This document shows, in pieces, positions 46,990 to 58,701 of a DNA stretch of 64,000 bases. The notes under the pieces were generated by a model. The model was not told the DNA's origin and ran no database searches. It saw nothing but the letters and a program-made list of their open reading frames with translations. The DNA is from Phyllostachys edulis. Lineage: Eukaryota; Streptophyta; Magnoliopsida; Poales; Poaceae. The translations under genes were made by a program, and so were the position numbers. The stretch spans positions 98,792,284 through 98,856,283 of the forward strand of contig CM070562.1 of NCBI GenBank assembly GCA_036346405.1. Direction: 5' to 3'. How positions within the stretch are numbered: the first letter of the stretch is position 1; each line of letters begins with the position of its first letter.

Positions 46990-47675
46990 TTAAGTGCGGC
47001 GTGGAGTGAATTATGCATCTTTGCTGGACTCAATGAAATAAAGGTGAAGTGCAACCAAATCTATCCACTAGGACAAAATTGATTGATAATCTCTCTATAT
47101 AAAAGGAGGCAGAAAGGGGCCGAGGGGAGAGTGGCCACGTCGACAAGATTTTCCTAGTCATCGGATCTCCGCTCCGCGTGCCCACCCCATCCGATGGAAT
47201 CCGGTCTTCCTTGCCGCGCGCTGGCTCACCTCGCGACGCGTGTGCAGGTCGTGTCGTTCCTTCCTCTTCCCACCACACCTCTTCCGTTCTTCCTCCTCTC
47301 CTCATGCTCCACGCCATCCCATTCCGCTTTTCCCGTCCCCCGACGGCGGCCGCCTCCCCCTTCGCCTCGCTTCTTCCCTCATTCGCCTCGCCATTCCTCT
47401 GCCTCCCCTGCCGCCCATCTCCACTGGCTCCGTTGCTCCCACCCCACCTACCACCCCGTCACTGCCTCCTCATTCTCCATCCATCCCACCCGCTCCTCTG
47501 CCCCCTGATCCAGATTCACACCGCCGCGCCCCACCCCTACTCCGTTCCCCCCGATTCCCGACTCGCACCACCTCTTCCCCTTCCTCCCTCCCACGCATCT
47601 CCTCTCTACCACGCGTTAGCTTGGTGTATCCAATGGCGGGTGCCCCATGCTGCTAGATCTCGCGCTGTAGCGGCA

Positions 47676-48114
47676 ATGGCGACGAGGCCGGCTTTGCGGC
47701 AACGGAAGGCATCTCCAGCGGTGGCAGCGACGAGTTCGCCATCGCCGCCGCCGCAGTTGGGGTTGCCGACATCGACGACGACCACCACCACCACGTCCTT
47801 GTGGCGGCTCACGCCGGACCTCTCGCTCGACGGGCCCATGTCACCGCTGTTCGCTGGTATAGACGACAACCCGGTGCCGAAGGAGGATGTCACCATCACT
47901 GCCCGCTTCCAGCCGCGCAAGTTCGGCTCGCTTTGCTTCTGCTACAATGCTTCATTTGGTTGGGTTTGGATTTGGGAAATGTGGTTTGATTTGGTTTTTT
48001 GTTTCGCGTGTGAAGCCCGCAGGAGATTCGGTAGGGGGAGGAGGTTGCGTGGTATGCGGACGGCGACACGGTCGTGCGGAGCTAACAGAACCCCAATGTC
48101 GCGTATGCTTATGG
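47676..48114 (+). pseudogene. Kinesin-7-like motor domain, N-terminal fragment
   Basis: From ATG 47676 the frame runs MATRPALRQRK.. to PVPKEDVTITARFQP at about 47920, the start of a kinesin motor (usual form ENVTVTVRFRPLSPREI). A presumed intron of about 100 bp follows. The next exon (about 48014-48114) reads EIR*GEEVAWYADGDTVV and RS*QNPNVAYAYG, where * are stops from single-base changes, ending at a donor (G/GTACGTG). Everything after this point of the motor, including the P-loop, is absent. Intact proteins are microtubule motors; this fragment cannot work. It lies upstream of the capping-enzyme fragment in the same direction. Confidence 0.75.
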
Positions 48115-49236
48115 TACGTGCCTACTTTGGGTGATCATTTGTGGGTGGATTGCTTGGTTGTTGTGACATTGGCATACTGCTTCTGACTACCATCACGTTT
48201 GCCATATGCGAATTAGTTGTATTATGTCTAAATGGTCAGTCTTCACATTAGGCAGGACCAAATTAGGCAAGGTTTGGATAGAGTTCTAATTACTTATGTT
48301 GGCTATATGCCTATGTGATCTAAAGCACTCTTAGTTAAGCATTGCCATTGTTATCTAGGCAAGCTGATTTTGCTCCAAAAAGACAAGGCAAACTTATTTT
48401 GGTAATATCCATAGTGAGTTATCTAGGCACGCTGATAGACAAGACAATGCTCATCTCAAATTATCTACATATATTTATTACAATGATGGAATTGCTAACA
48501 TTCATGAATTTGTTGAGCAGTGGAAACTCGGACTGTACTTCAACCATGCTGCATTGCAAAATGCGCCAGAGGATGGAAGAGCTTGCGCCATCACAGTGAC
48601 TCGAGTGATAGATAGCATGTATTCTGGACTTTTGTGCTAGTTGTTCCCCTTTTCTGTTCCTTCATGTGTCAAAGATGGTGTTCCGCTGCATTAAACCATT
48701 TAATGACCCAAAGCTTCTTGCATAAACCATTTAGCGTCTGAAACTATTTAGAACTGATACATTTAAAGACTCATTTGCTTTTAGTGGTAACAAAATCAGT
48801 CAAGTTTCTTTTATTCGTACGCCATACTTATTTGAAGATAGAATACATTGAACTCTAACCCTGTTGATCTATTATAGTGAAAGGGAAAAAAAATTCTGGC
48901 TCGAAGTTAAAAGAAATGATTAGGAGTGGGATATTTGCTTAAAAGAGTGAAAATGCTGATTCGGAGGCTTCAAATCCTGCTAACAAAACTTCTGTGAGGA
49001 TGTATCAGGTACTTTTCCTATTTAGAAACATGTGAGGATGTATGAGGTACTTTTCCTGTTTAGAAACATATCACGATCCCTGCTTTTTGTTGAGTGTGTC
49101 TTTCTTCACTTAGTATTATTGTGGTGGCTTCTGTTGGTATTAATATTATAGTATGTGTTGATGGACAGAGTTCTAGGTTAATACACAAGTTATGCTTCTT
49201 ACATAGGATGATATAATGTCCTTTCTTTGATTGTAG
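48115..49236 (+). other. Spacer between the kinesin and capping-enzyme fragments
   Basis: AT-rich DNA. One exon-like frame at about 48490-48605 reads EFVEQWKLGLYFNHAALQNA then PEDGRACAITVTRV. I do not recognise it. An imperfect direct repeat, GTGAGGATGTATCAGGTACT / GTGAGGATGTATGAGGTACT, lies at about 48992-49052. Confidence 0.4.
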
Positions 49237-50838
49237 GTAAGAGGGCATGCACAATTTCTAGAATCACATCCAGTCTCTCTTAACTGGTAACTAACCGTAA
49301 ACCTAGCGCCATGTATATGTTTACAATATTAAATAAATTATCCCCACCAACTTTCTGTAGTCACTCAAATTTCTCTTAATATTTTTTGTGCATCCTGATT
49401 CCTGATATTCCCTATGTATTATATAATGATATTCATGTTATGTACTGGGCTTACTAGAAATAGGAATTTTTTAAAGCCTTATTAAAACATGCCAATCTGC
49501 ACCTTTTTAGTAAAAAAAACAACCTAGGGTAGGTAAATGCGTGAATTTGATGAGTTGTATTTTTGCACCATACCCTTTTTGTAATCTCACATGTCCACAT
49601 TTCCTTATTTTCTGAAGGCTTGGGACACTTTCTTTTTTATATATCATCAATTTCCTTAGATCTGCTCATAAAATATGTCTCAAATTTATTATTATTATTT
49701 TTAAATGATAGTTCTCGGTTAAGTCATAAAACTAAAATCAGTTAGTGCTGAGTGGATGTGCCTACTAATTTGAAGAAAACAATAATTCTTTCAAGGAAGG
49801 AAAAAAGGCCCTGTAAAATTTTTGTGTTCCAAATGGGCCCTAATCGGTATTAGCTTAGTCCATACTAGCCCTATGTTTCCTTTTTGACCTAGTGACCTAA
49901 TGTTTTTTTCTTTTGCTGTATGCAGTGACAATCTGCAACTACTTAGACATCGATACTATTATGCTACATGGAAAGCTGATGGAACCCGATATATGATGCT
50001 TATAATGAGGGATGGTTGTTTCTTGATTGATCGGAATTTTTCCTTTAGAAGAGTTCAGATGCGCTTTCCCCATAAGAACCTTAATGAAGTAAGATTCTCA
50101 TTCTTGTGCCGAAGAAAATCATAATGCTTTCCCCCCACAAAAGTTAACCTTATTTCTTTGCCAATTGAAGGGTCCACATGAGATGACCTTGATTGATGGA
50201 GAAATGATTATAGACACAGTACCATATTCAGGATTGAAGAGGAGATACTTGGCATATGATCTGATGGCACTTGATTCAGTGTCCAAAACCAAGGTATCTA
50301 CCAAACTTTTAGTGTCCCTTTATTCAAGGCATATAGTATCAAAAAGAGAAAACAAAAACCGAATGAGCATCCTTCATAGAATTACCTGGAAGCCAATCTC
50401 TCCATCCATTGACACTTTGCTTTGATCTCTGCTGTGATTGCCATTTCTTAGGCGTTTTTTTTATGCAAAGTAGTTTGTGGCCTTAGTATTGTTTTTAATT
50501 TGGGAAATATTTTTGTATGCAATTGCCCTTTTCTCAAAGTTGGAAACTACTTGAAGATGAAATAATTCGCCACGTTATTATGAGAAAAAGTAGTTTGAGA
50601 GTGGTGCTAAGAGCAATCCAAAGGTACAAATACGATATGGAACTATTTTCAAGACTGAACCAAAACAGCCTACACTTTCCTTTTCCATTTTGTTATTTTT
50701 TGGAAGTACATTATCTTATTCTTGGACACTTTACCGTTCAAGAGAAAGGATTTTTGCTACTCTCCACAAGAAAAAAGTTACTCAAGGAGTTTATCCTATC
50801 ACTTTCACATGATGGCAATGTCCCGATATTTCGTAGGT
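49237..50838 (+). pseudogene. mRNA-capping enzyme (guanylyltransferase part) pseudogene
   Basis: Exon-like blocks resemble the plant mRNA guanylyltransferase that adds GMP to the 5' end of nascent mRNA. 49237-49286 reads GHAQFLESHPVSLN. 49926-50088 reads NLQLLRHRYYYATWKADGTR with the KxDG nucleotidyl-transfer site, then FRRVQMRFPHKNL. 50171-50293 reads EMTLIDGEMIIDTV and RRYLAYDLMALDSVSKTK. 50523-50660 and about 50736-50838 read FSQSWKLLEDEIIR, then YKYDMELFS and KKLLKEFILSLSHDG. After EIIR a single-base loss shifts the frame and the original frame meets TAG. The acceptor before 50523 reads CAA instead of CAG. The triphosphatase domain and everything after LSHDG are missing. Confidence 0.88.
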
Positions 50839-52843
50839 TTGTCTTCTAACGATGGTTGTATAGGAAAGTTGGAAATGAGTATTAGGATTTTTCGTACAAG
50901 TTGATGCAATGCATACATGCTTAAACAAGAAAACAAGCTATATTGAACTATACTATAATATTTTATTTGGATACATCCTCTTGTGAAAACTAGCATTTGT
51001 AACATAAATTTAAATTACTACTAGTGAAAGACATGAATATTGGCATTTCAGTCTCACTGATATTGCAAGCTACTAGGACTTGCTGACTTGTGGCCTGTCG
51101 CTTTGGTTTGGGATAGATCCATTTGACGTGCCAATCAATTTTATCATGGTCTGTTTTTTTTTTGTGGTTATGCTAATCCTTCACAAATATGTAGTGCTCC
51201 GATAGTTAAACGCACTGCTTATGTATAGCAGGTTGACATTTCATCTTGTTGGTCGCATTCCAACTTAACATTATTTGGGTTATGGCCATGATCGCCTTAT
51301 TGAGATTGCATATTTTTTTAGTTTGAAGCATAAAGTGCATGCTGGTTATATACATATAGGCCATAAGGTCTTTTTGAGAACAATTTAAACTTCTATCAGT
51401 ATGTTGCAAACTTGTCCTTTGGCCGCTATACTTCAATTTGCTTCTCACTATATGAATCACTGAGAACAGAAGTAATCTTGTTGTTAAGCTACTCAAAAGC
51501 ATGAAAAGGGTGGTGATCAATGTACAGAATAAAGTCTTTGTGACAGCATTGTAAACTTACTTTTAGCGGTTGGGGTGTAGGCACTATAAACTTCATGTCT
51601 TCATATGTGTCTTTAGGAATAAAAGATAAATTTCAAGTTTTACCATATATATAGCTGAACATGGAAAATTATGGTCTTAATCTTGTATTTTGTTTCGTGC
51701 AATTCTTTATATGTTTTTTTATATAGTGTTCTCCAGTGGTGCGAATATTTAAATCCCTTGCTAGGCAGTTGTTCTATATCGGCGACGTATCACGTGCACA
51801 TGAGCGTTCGTGTGGACATATGGACAAGCAGCATCAGGGCCCTCCATCGCGCGATCAACGGCGCTAGACGAGCGAGCGCGTGGCTGCGAGTGCGAGCGTC
51901 ATTTCGCGTTTACCCCCCTGCCCGATTGAGTCACAGTTCCCCGATCCCCAATTCCCCACTGCTCTCCTCCCAAATCAGCCGAGGCGACCGTGCCGCTAGG
52001 GTCCTCCGGTTCCTCCTCGCTAACGTCTCCCCTCCGCCGCTTGTGCTCGTGGCGGCCGCACCGGAGCACGTTCGCCACGCCTCGCCGGTTCGTCATACGG
52101 GTGTTGGCCTCGACGTCCCCATCCTCGCCGCCGCAGGTGTGGTGGCGGCGGCTCAAGGCCACATGGGGCCCACTGCCTCAACATCTCCAGCGAGCCCGAG
52201 CTCATGGAGCGTACCAGGGCCGCCCAAGCTCAATGTGAGTTAATATTGACTTCTTGTGGTTTTTGAATTGACTTACATGTTTTTATCTGGTTCTAGCTCA
52301 ATTCTGTGGTAGCAATTGATGAGGGGATTAAGATTTCATGTTTTTATCCAGATCTGGTTGAGCTACAAAGAGGCAATCCATGGACCGACCAGATGAGTAG
52401 CAGTTTCAAATACCAGCAAATGTAGCTCGTTGGAGTGTACCTCATTCAGAAGCTACTAGTTAGAGTTTAATGTAGTTGCAACATCAGCTTAATGATCTGT
52501 TGAATGCATGTCAGATTGTTTGAATGCAAAATTTATTCAATGAATCTGGTATGCAAAGTAGTGTATGATTATGGCTCACAACCGATACTATGCACTAAAA
52601 GCAAGTATCGGTTAATGATCTGTCGAATGCATGTCAGTTGTAATATTTGAATGTTGGACTCATATTTCTAGAATCTAGAATGTTGGAATCATGGACATGT
52701 AATGTTTGAATGTTCTGGAATCATTGCTACAGTATCAGGTTCTTGAGTTGCTAAATCATCTTCTGACTTTTGAGTTGATTCCAGGTCAAATGTTGAAGTT
52801 ATGTTTGTTTATGCAAGCCTGCTCAAATGTTGGTAGCTATAAT
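50839..52843 (+). other. Intergenic DNA with a GC-rich exon-like block
   Basis: A GC-rich block at about 51900-52240 is open in two + frames (one reading VLRFLLANVSPPPLVLVAAA). It ends at a good donor (AAT/GTGAGTTAAT), so it may be the first exon of a lost or captured gene; the product is not recognised. Near 52575-52612 an inverted pair AACCGATACT / AGTATCGGTT flanks 15-20 bp. The segment TTAATGATCTGTTGAATGCA recurs at about 52612. Confidence 0.4.
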
Positions 52844-52967
52844 TGTAAGCAAGGAAAGTTACGCTATCTCGGAAGAGAAAGCGTCATTCATGCAGGAAGC
52901 TGAGGCACCAGCATGGAAGGAGAAAGGTCATGCATGGAAGGAGAAAGGTCCAGCACAGAAATCATGT

Positions 52968-53393
52968 CTAACACATCCCCTCAGTCGGAACGTCACCAAG
53001 GCGGACATTCAGACTGGACCTAAATTCGGTGAAGACAGAAGTCGACAGCCCCTTGGTCAAGATGTCAACGTACTGTGATGTCGTCATGACGTGAAGAACA
53101 CGAACATCCCCCAAAGCCACGTGCTCCCGGACGAAGTGAAGGTCTATCTCGATGTGTTTGGTGCGTTGATGCTGCACCGGGTTCGTCGATAAATAGATGG
53201 CACTCACATTGTCGCAGTAAACCATAGTGGAGCAACGAAGAGGGCTGCGGAGTTCATGGAGCGATTGAGCGGTGCAAGAAGCCTCTCGCATGGCGGCGTT
53301 GTATGATCGCTTCAGATTCACCTCGAAGATCGGGCGAGACATGATTTCGATGCTTGGATGACCAGGAGACAAGATCATCACCGAGGAACACAA
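52968..53393 (-). pseudogene. copia RNase H of the 52844-58696 element
   Basis: The minus-strand frame contains MVYCDNVSAIYLSTNPVQHQ, RTKHIEIDLHFVREHV and YVDILTKGLSTSVF, the standard copia RNase H end. It is separated by a frame break from the RT frame at 53437. Confidence 0.88.
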
Positions 53394-53436
53394 CAGAGCT
53401 CGATGTGGACTTGCGCAGATCCGACATCCCGCCTAA

Positions 53437-54190
53437 TCAAGATCGAGAATAAACCACGAGGTCTGCAGACTGTGACCGGTGAAGCTGGAGACCATAATCA
53501 AGGGTGCCGCGTAGATACCGAAGTATTCGTTTGACCGCCGTAAGATGAGGTTCCCGAGGGTCGTGCATGTGAAGGCAAATCTGCTGGACGGCATAGGAGA
53601 TATCTAGTCTTGTAAAGGTCAGGTATTGCAGAGCTTCAGCAAGAATCCGGTACTGAGTAGCATTGCTCACTGGGGAGCCAGTAGAGGCAGACACTTTGGG
53701 ATGAGTGTCAACAGGCGTACTACAAGGTTTGCAGTTTGACATCCCGGCACGCTCTAGAATATCCAAAGTATACTGTCGTTGAGAGAGGAAGAGGCCACTC
53801 GAACTCCGCTGAACAGAGATACCCAAAAAATGATGAAGTACGTCGAGATCTTTCATGGAAAATTCTCATTGGAGGGCGGCAATCGTCCGGTGGAGAACAG
53901 GCACAGAGGATGCTGTCAGGACGATATCATCAACGTAGAGAAACAAGTAAACAGTATCAGCACTACGGTGATAGATAAATAGTGACATGTCTGACTTAGC
54001 CTCCACAAACCCGAGGGACAACAAATATGAGGCGGCGATCGCACTAAGCACGTGGCTACTGCTTAAGCCCATAGAGAGACTTGTTCAGGCAACAAACAAA
54101 GTCGAGGTGAAGAATCCACGGCCCGCTTATTTGGGTGCAATAAACCGTCTCAGATAGAGTGCCATGAAGAAATGCATTTTTGACATCCAG
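53437..54190 (-). pseudogene. copia reverse transcriptase, C-terminal half
   Basis: Frame 54072-53866 has the catalytic motif LFLYVDDIVLTASS. Frame 53856-53437 has DLDVLHHFLGISVQRSSSGL, LSQRQYTLDILERAGM and LQYLTFTRLDISYAVQQIC. A frameshift at about 53860 and an earlier one at about 54100-54190 disconnect these from the RT start. Confidence 0.88.
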
Positions 54191-55465
54191 CTAATGAATA
54201 GGCCAGTCCTTGGAGAGAGCCATAGAGAGTACTGTGCGCACGGTCGCCGGCTTGACAACCGGACTGAAGGTCTCATCATAATCACTCCCAAGACGCTGAG
54301 TGAAACCACGAAGAACCCATCGAGCTTTGTATCTATCAAGAGTGCCATCAGCAGTAAACTTGTGCCGAAAAATCCATTTTCCAGTGACAACATTCGCCTT
54401 GGGAGGTCGCAGAAGAAGGTCCCATGTGTTATTGGCGAGCAAAGCAGCATACTCAGCTTCCATGGCACATTGCCAGTTTGGATCGGCCAAGGCAGACCGA
54501 TAGGTCTTTGGGATTGGCAACAGTGCATCAGCATGAAAGGTGAACCGAGAAACTGGCTGTCGAAACCCGTGCTTGCCGCGAGTGACCATAGTGTGGGAGT
54601 TGCTCACTGGTGGGATCGAAACCGCACCGTCAGGGAGAACACCCACAGTCGGGACTGTGTGTACAACGGGAGCAGGAGCAGGTGTGGCCACGGGGGGTGA
54701 TGCGGCCAGTCGTACCAGTGAGATGCCTCGTGTGGGGGCAACATCTGGCCCAGCTGCCAGAGGGGCCGATGAGGTACTACACGCAGGCGTAGGGCCGAGC
54801 GTAAGAACTGGCCCAGCAGCCAGAGGTGCCAGCGATGCAGCGCTTGAGGACGTGACGATCGGTCCATAAGCCAGAGGCGCGGGCATCCCAGCGTGTGAGG
54901 GCGCGGGGCCTAGTGTGGTCGTTGGCCCAGTGACCAACGGTAGAGTACCTACAGGAGAGAAAGGACGTTCTGGCCCGATGGGCACCAATACGTTCTCAAG
55001 AGGTGACAAAAAATCAAAATTATTAGTGAATGGAGTGTTCGACTCGGCAAAGGGAAATGATGTCTCATCAAATGTTACATGACGAGATATGATGACTCGA
55101 TTGGACAAAGGATCAAGACATCGATAACCTTTGTGGTCCGAGGAATATCCAAGAAAGATGCACAAGGTGGAACGAGGAGATAGTTTGTGTGGAGCGGTGG
55201 CGGACAAATTGGGGTAGCACTTGGAGCCGAACACACAAAGATGATCATAAGTTGGTTGCACTCCGTAGAGGGCAAAGTAAGGTGTGGAGTGGCTGAGGGT
55301 TTTTGTTGGGAGACGGTTGAGCAAGTATGTGGCGGTGTGAAGTTCTTCTACCCAAAAGGATGGTGAGCAGCTTGCCTGAAAGAGAAGGGAGCGCACAATA
55401 TTGTTAATGGAACGTATGATCCACTCAGCTTTGCCATTTTGCTGGGAGGTGTAGGGACACGACAT
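54191..55465 (-). pseudogene. copia integrase C-terminus and RT start
   Basis: This is a 424-codon open minus-strand frame. It starts CPYTSQQNGKAEWIIRSINN, the integrase catalytic Glu region (usual form QQNGVAER). It continues with FWVEELHTATYLLNRLPTK and LFLGYS-type sequence (CIFLGYSSDHKGYRCLD), then a long Ala/Pro-rich linker. RT begins with NTWDLL, GKWIFRHKFTADGTLDRYKA and GSDYDETFSPVVKP. It stops just before the QLDVKNAFLHG motif, which lies in another frame. Confidence 0.88.
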
Positions 55466-56345
55466 GCGAAGGTTGACACCATGTGTGAGAAGAAAGTGCG
55501 GGCGGAAGAGTTGTCAAACTCCCGTCCGTTATCACATTGGATGCTCTTTATTGTCGTGTCGAACTGTGTTGCCACATAAGAGAAAAGATTAGAGATGGTG
55601 GAAAATGTATTGGACTTCAGGCATAAAGGAAACGTCCAAAAAAAATGAGTACAATCATCAAGAATGACCAAATAATATTTGTAGCCGGACACACTAGCAA
55701 CGGGCGATGCCCAAAGATCACAATGAATTAGATCAAACTTGTTGGTAGCTCTAGAGTTTGAAGTGGCAAATGGCAACCGTACATGACGACCAAGTTGACA
55801 AGCATGGCATACAAGATCATCAGCACGTTTGTTACACGGGATGGCAGAAATACTGGCAATCTTGGAGATGGCTTCGTGTCTAGGGTGGCCGAGACGACGA
55901 TGCCAAAGGGTGGTGGGAGCGACAGCCGCGAGAGCACAAGGGGACGGTGTCGCAGACAAAGAGGATAAAGCGGACCAAAGCTATTGCACCTGGCGATCAC
56001 GTTCCGAGACCAAAGATCCTTCACAGAGAGGCCAAACGAGTCAAACTCTACAGAGCAATTGTTGTTAGTGGTAAACTGGCGGACTGAAAGAAGATTCTTA
56101 ATAATGCTAGGAGTAACTAGAACATTATGAAGATGAAAGGGACCAGGGAGAGCGGTGGAGCCAGTAGAGGTGACGGGCAAAAGGGACCCGTTACCGACAA
56201 CTATTGATGAAGGAGTAAAGGACCGTGGCGAATGAGTGGAGGATAGATTACCGGCATCAGATGTCATGTGTGAGGATGCCCTGGAGTCCATGTACCAATC
56301 AGTCGAGGCTGGCGGAGCAAGGGTCATGGTGTTGAACGCGTTCAC
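55348..56345 (-). pseudogene. copia protease and integrase N-terminus
   Basis: Frame 56345-55728 begins with the protease site DWYMDSRASSHMT (Gly of the usual DSGA replaced by Arg), then IVVGNGSLLPVTSTGS. Frame 55959-55348 has the pre-integrase zinc finger LWHRRLGHPRHEAIS and CHACQLGRHVRLPF, then the integrase core (LIHCDLWASPVASVSGYKYY, IQCDNGREFDN). The two frames overlap in different phases, indicating a frameshift near 55950. Confidence 0.88.
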
Positions 56346-56397
56346 TGAGGATCGCCTGGTCCCATGAGCGGTCCATGGAGTCAGTGTTGGGAGGTGG

Positions 56398-57440
56398 TCA
56401 CAGAGTGGCGGTGGTCAAAGCATCAGAGGGACGGGTAGGCCAGTTGGGGCGGTGTGAAGAAGAGGTCAGGAGGCGGTCCTGCGAAGAACGCCTGTGAGGG
56501 GATGCCAGGGCACGGCTGCTGCTGGTATTGCACACCCTACGGCTGCCCTTGCTATGCCCCCTGAAACCGCCTGGGTTGGTTGCCAGGGTGGGAACCGGGC
56601 CACATCTGAATGGTCCCCGTCCATGGATTGTAGAAGGAGGGCTAGCCGAGGCAGCCCCCATTGTCGTTGCTGTTGCCGCCATTCTTGCCACCGCAGCGAC
56701 GCCGGTTGGAGCTACCGGACCCACCCCCGTTGTGGGTAGATGGGCGGGTGGCGCCGTTTAGGCCACCCGTGGAGCCACCGCCAGTGGCGCCACCAGGGGG
56801 CTTGCTTGATTGGTTTGTCGCAGCTGAAGTGGCGAGGAAGGCGGTGGACGGTCCCGATGGGCACGAGGCCATGGTCATCTCCTCGAGGAGGAGATCGGAT
56901 CGGACCTTGAGGAAGGTGGGCAACAGCCGCTGGCGCTTGAGGAGGGCCGCCATGTATGCGAACTTGTCGTTCAAACCACGCAAGACGGCGAGAACGAGCG
57001 TTCGATCAACGACAGGCTCGTCGAGATCCCCGAGGGCATCACCATGCTCTTCAACTTCCTGCAATAGTTGGTGATGTTGAGATCTCCTTGGACAAAGGAG
57101 TGAAACTCGGCGTCGAGGATGAGGGCCCGCGTCTCCCGATTGCCAATGAATTGTTGTTTGAGGCCGAGCCACACGCGCAATGTGGTGGTGCGGGGTGCCA
57201 TGACGATCTTGACGAGATTGGGGGAGATGGAGCCGTAAAGCCACTCACAAATGACATAGTCCATCCGGCACCAGTCGGCGGAGTCGGCGCGAACGGTGTC
57301 GGTGAGGACATGGTCGAAGAGTGAGTACCTGCCGAGGGTGGTGAGAAAACGGCCGCGCCACTTGCTGTAGTTGGGAGTGACGAGATCGAGAACCACGGTC
57401 ACAAGGGCCTGGATGTTCGAACGGCATTTACCGCGGCGCG
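56398..57440 (-). pseudogene. copia gag
   Basis: Frame 57402-56971 carries the UBN2-like gag domain (NYSKWRGRFLTTLGRYSLFD, LGLKQQFIGNRETRALILDA, EFHSFVQGDLNITNYCRKLK). Another frame, 57244-56642, continues it with VLAVLRGLNDKFAYMAALLK and a Gly/Ser-rich tail. A shift near 56975-57050 separates them. No clear CCHC knuckle remains. Confidence 0.82.
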
Positions 57441-57732
57441 CAGTTGGCGATGGCGGTGGCCTTGTGGAGGAGCATCACGTGGTGAAGTTCCTCTTCACGG
57501 GCGTCGGCCTCCTAGCGTAAACGAGCAGCCACCTCGTCGAGAGCGCAGGCCTCAGCCTTTGCGCGCTGACGTGCAGCGGCCTCCTCACGTTCGCGGGCAG
57601 CCTCCTCCTCATGCCAGCATGCAGTGGTGTCGTCGTCGGCCATAATCTTGGGTGGATGATGTGTAGCAGCAGCTATGTTTTAGCGGAAGCGGTGGTCGCA
57701 GGATGCGAACACCTTTGATACCATGTAAGCGA

Positions 57733-58435
57733 GCAGTGGCGGACCCAGGATTTATCAGATGGGTGTTCGGAACTAATAAAATATTATTCAATGAAAAAAT
57801 AAAGGTCCATAATAGCAAAAAAAAGGTATAACATTTTCGTATTAGAGATAACACCACAAAGAATTTAGAGAAATTACGAAATAATTAAGAAAAAAATGTT
57901 GAACAAGGAATTTAGGACCGATGAATTGAGGAATGGGGATGCACATGTGATGCTATCGACGTGTGCGGCCTACCTCGTCAGCCCGGCTAGGTCCCACTCG
58001 ATGCCCGCTTTCTTAGCTCTTGCTACCTTACTCCTACATTCCATCCAACACGCTACCGCCGAGGTCAAGCTAGAGCTTGGAGCCACTCTCGCCTTCTCAC
58101 TTGCCACCAAATCGCCTTGCCCAATGTCTAGTTGCCTCATAGACTCGTGTGCTAGCACCGCCTAACAACCTAAGAGAGAGGGGGAGGACTTGCTTTGAGG
58201 GGGGAGGGGGTATCCGAATGGGCTGGAAACTATTGGGTTGGTAGGCTGAGTTGCATTACTTAAGATGAATTGGAGAGGGGAGGTGTGGGAGTGAGCTGAA
58301 ATCTTTTGGAGGTATAAATGTGAAATATTTGGTCCAATTATCAATATATATGGATAATATATCTATTAAACACATGGTATTTTGCAACAAAAAATGGGTG
58401 TTCACTTGAACCCATGACCCTTGTTGGGTCCGCCC
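57733..58435. mobile_element. DNA transposon inserted in the copia LTR
   Basis: The 703-bp insertion begins CAGTGGCGGACCCAGG and ends TGGGTCCGCCC. GGCGGACCCA and TGGGTCCGCC form the inverted ends. The sequence ATGTAAGCGAG is present on both sides (57722-57732, 58436-58446), an 11-bp duplication. This length suggests Mutator-like rather than hAT (8 bp), but the class is unsure. A 90-codon frame inside (57896-58165) has no recognised domain. Confidence 0.75.
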
Positions 58436-58493
58436 ATGTAAGCGAGGAAAGTTACGCTATCTTTGATTGTAGAAATCAGAGTACATAAGTTAC

Positions 58494-58562
<69 letters not shown>
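58494..58562. repeat. (TA)n(TG)n microsatellite in the copia LTR
   Basis: About 10 TA units are followed by about 24 TG units, uninterrupted. It lies in the right LTR segment that the left LTR lacks. Confidence 0.97.
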
Positions 58563-58566
<4 letters not shown>

Positions 58567-58701
58567 AGCTATCATGTGAACGTGTGATCCCTCGGAAGAG
58601 AAAACGTCATTCATGCAGGAAGCCGAGGCACCAGCATGGAAGGAGAAAGGTCATGCATGGAAGGAGAAAGGTCCAGCGCGGAAATCCTCTCTAACAATAA
58701 T

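Larger units (their letters stand above)
52844..58696 (-). mobile_element. Ty1/copia LTR retrotransposon, nearly full length but broken
   Basis: The left LTR (3' LTR of the element) is 52844-52973. The right LTR is 57723-58696 and is interrupted at 57733-58435. The target duplication ATAAT is at 52839-52843 and 58697-58701. On the minus strand the primer site TGGTATCAAAGG directly follows the 5' LTR (57724-57713), and CTGAGGGGATG precedes the 3' LTR. Gag, protease, integrase, RT and RNase H follow in copia order. The left LTR lacks a segment of about 120 bp, including a TG microsatellite, that is present in the right LTR. Confidence 0.92.

Noticed and set aside
47178..47656. Pro/Ser-rich frames upstream of the kinesin fragment
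   Set aside because: Low-complexity C-rich sequence typical of a grass 5' leader; out of frame with the kinesin start.
51671..52243. 190-codon frame as a gene
   Set aside because: It starts in AT-rich non-coding DNA, has no recognised domain, and reads through a likely splice donor. Kept only as an exon-like block.
58402..58614. 70-codon frame with a His-Thr run
   Set aside because: Produced by the TG microsatellite read on the minus strand.
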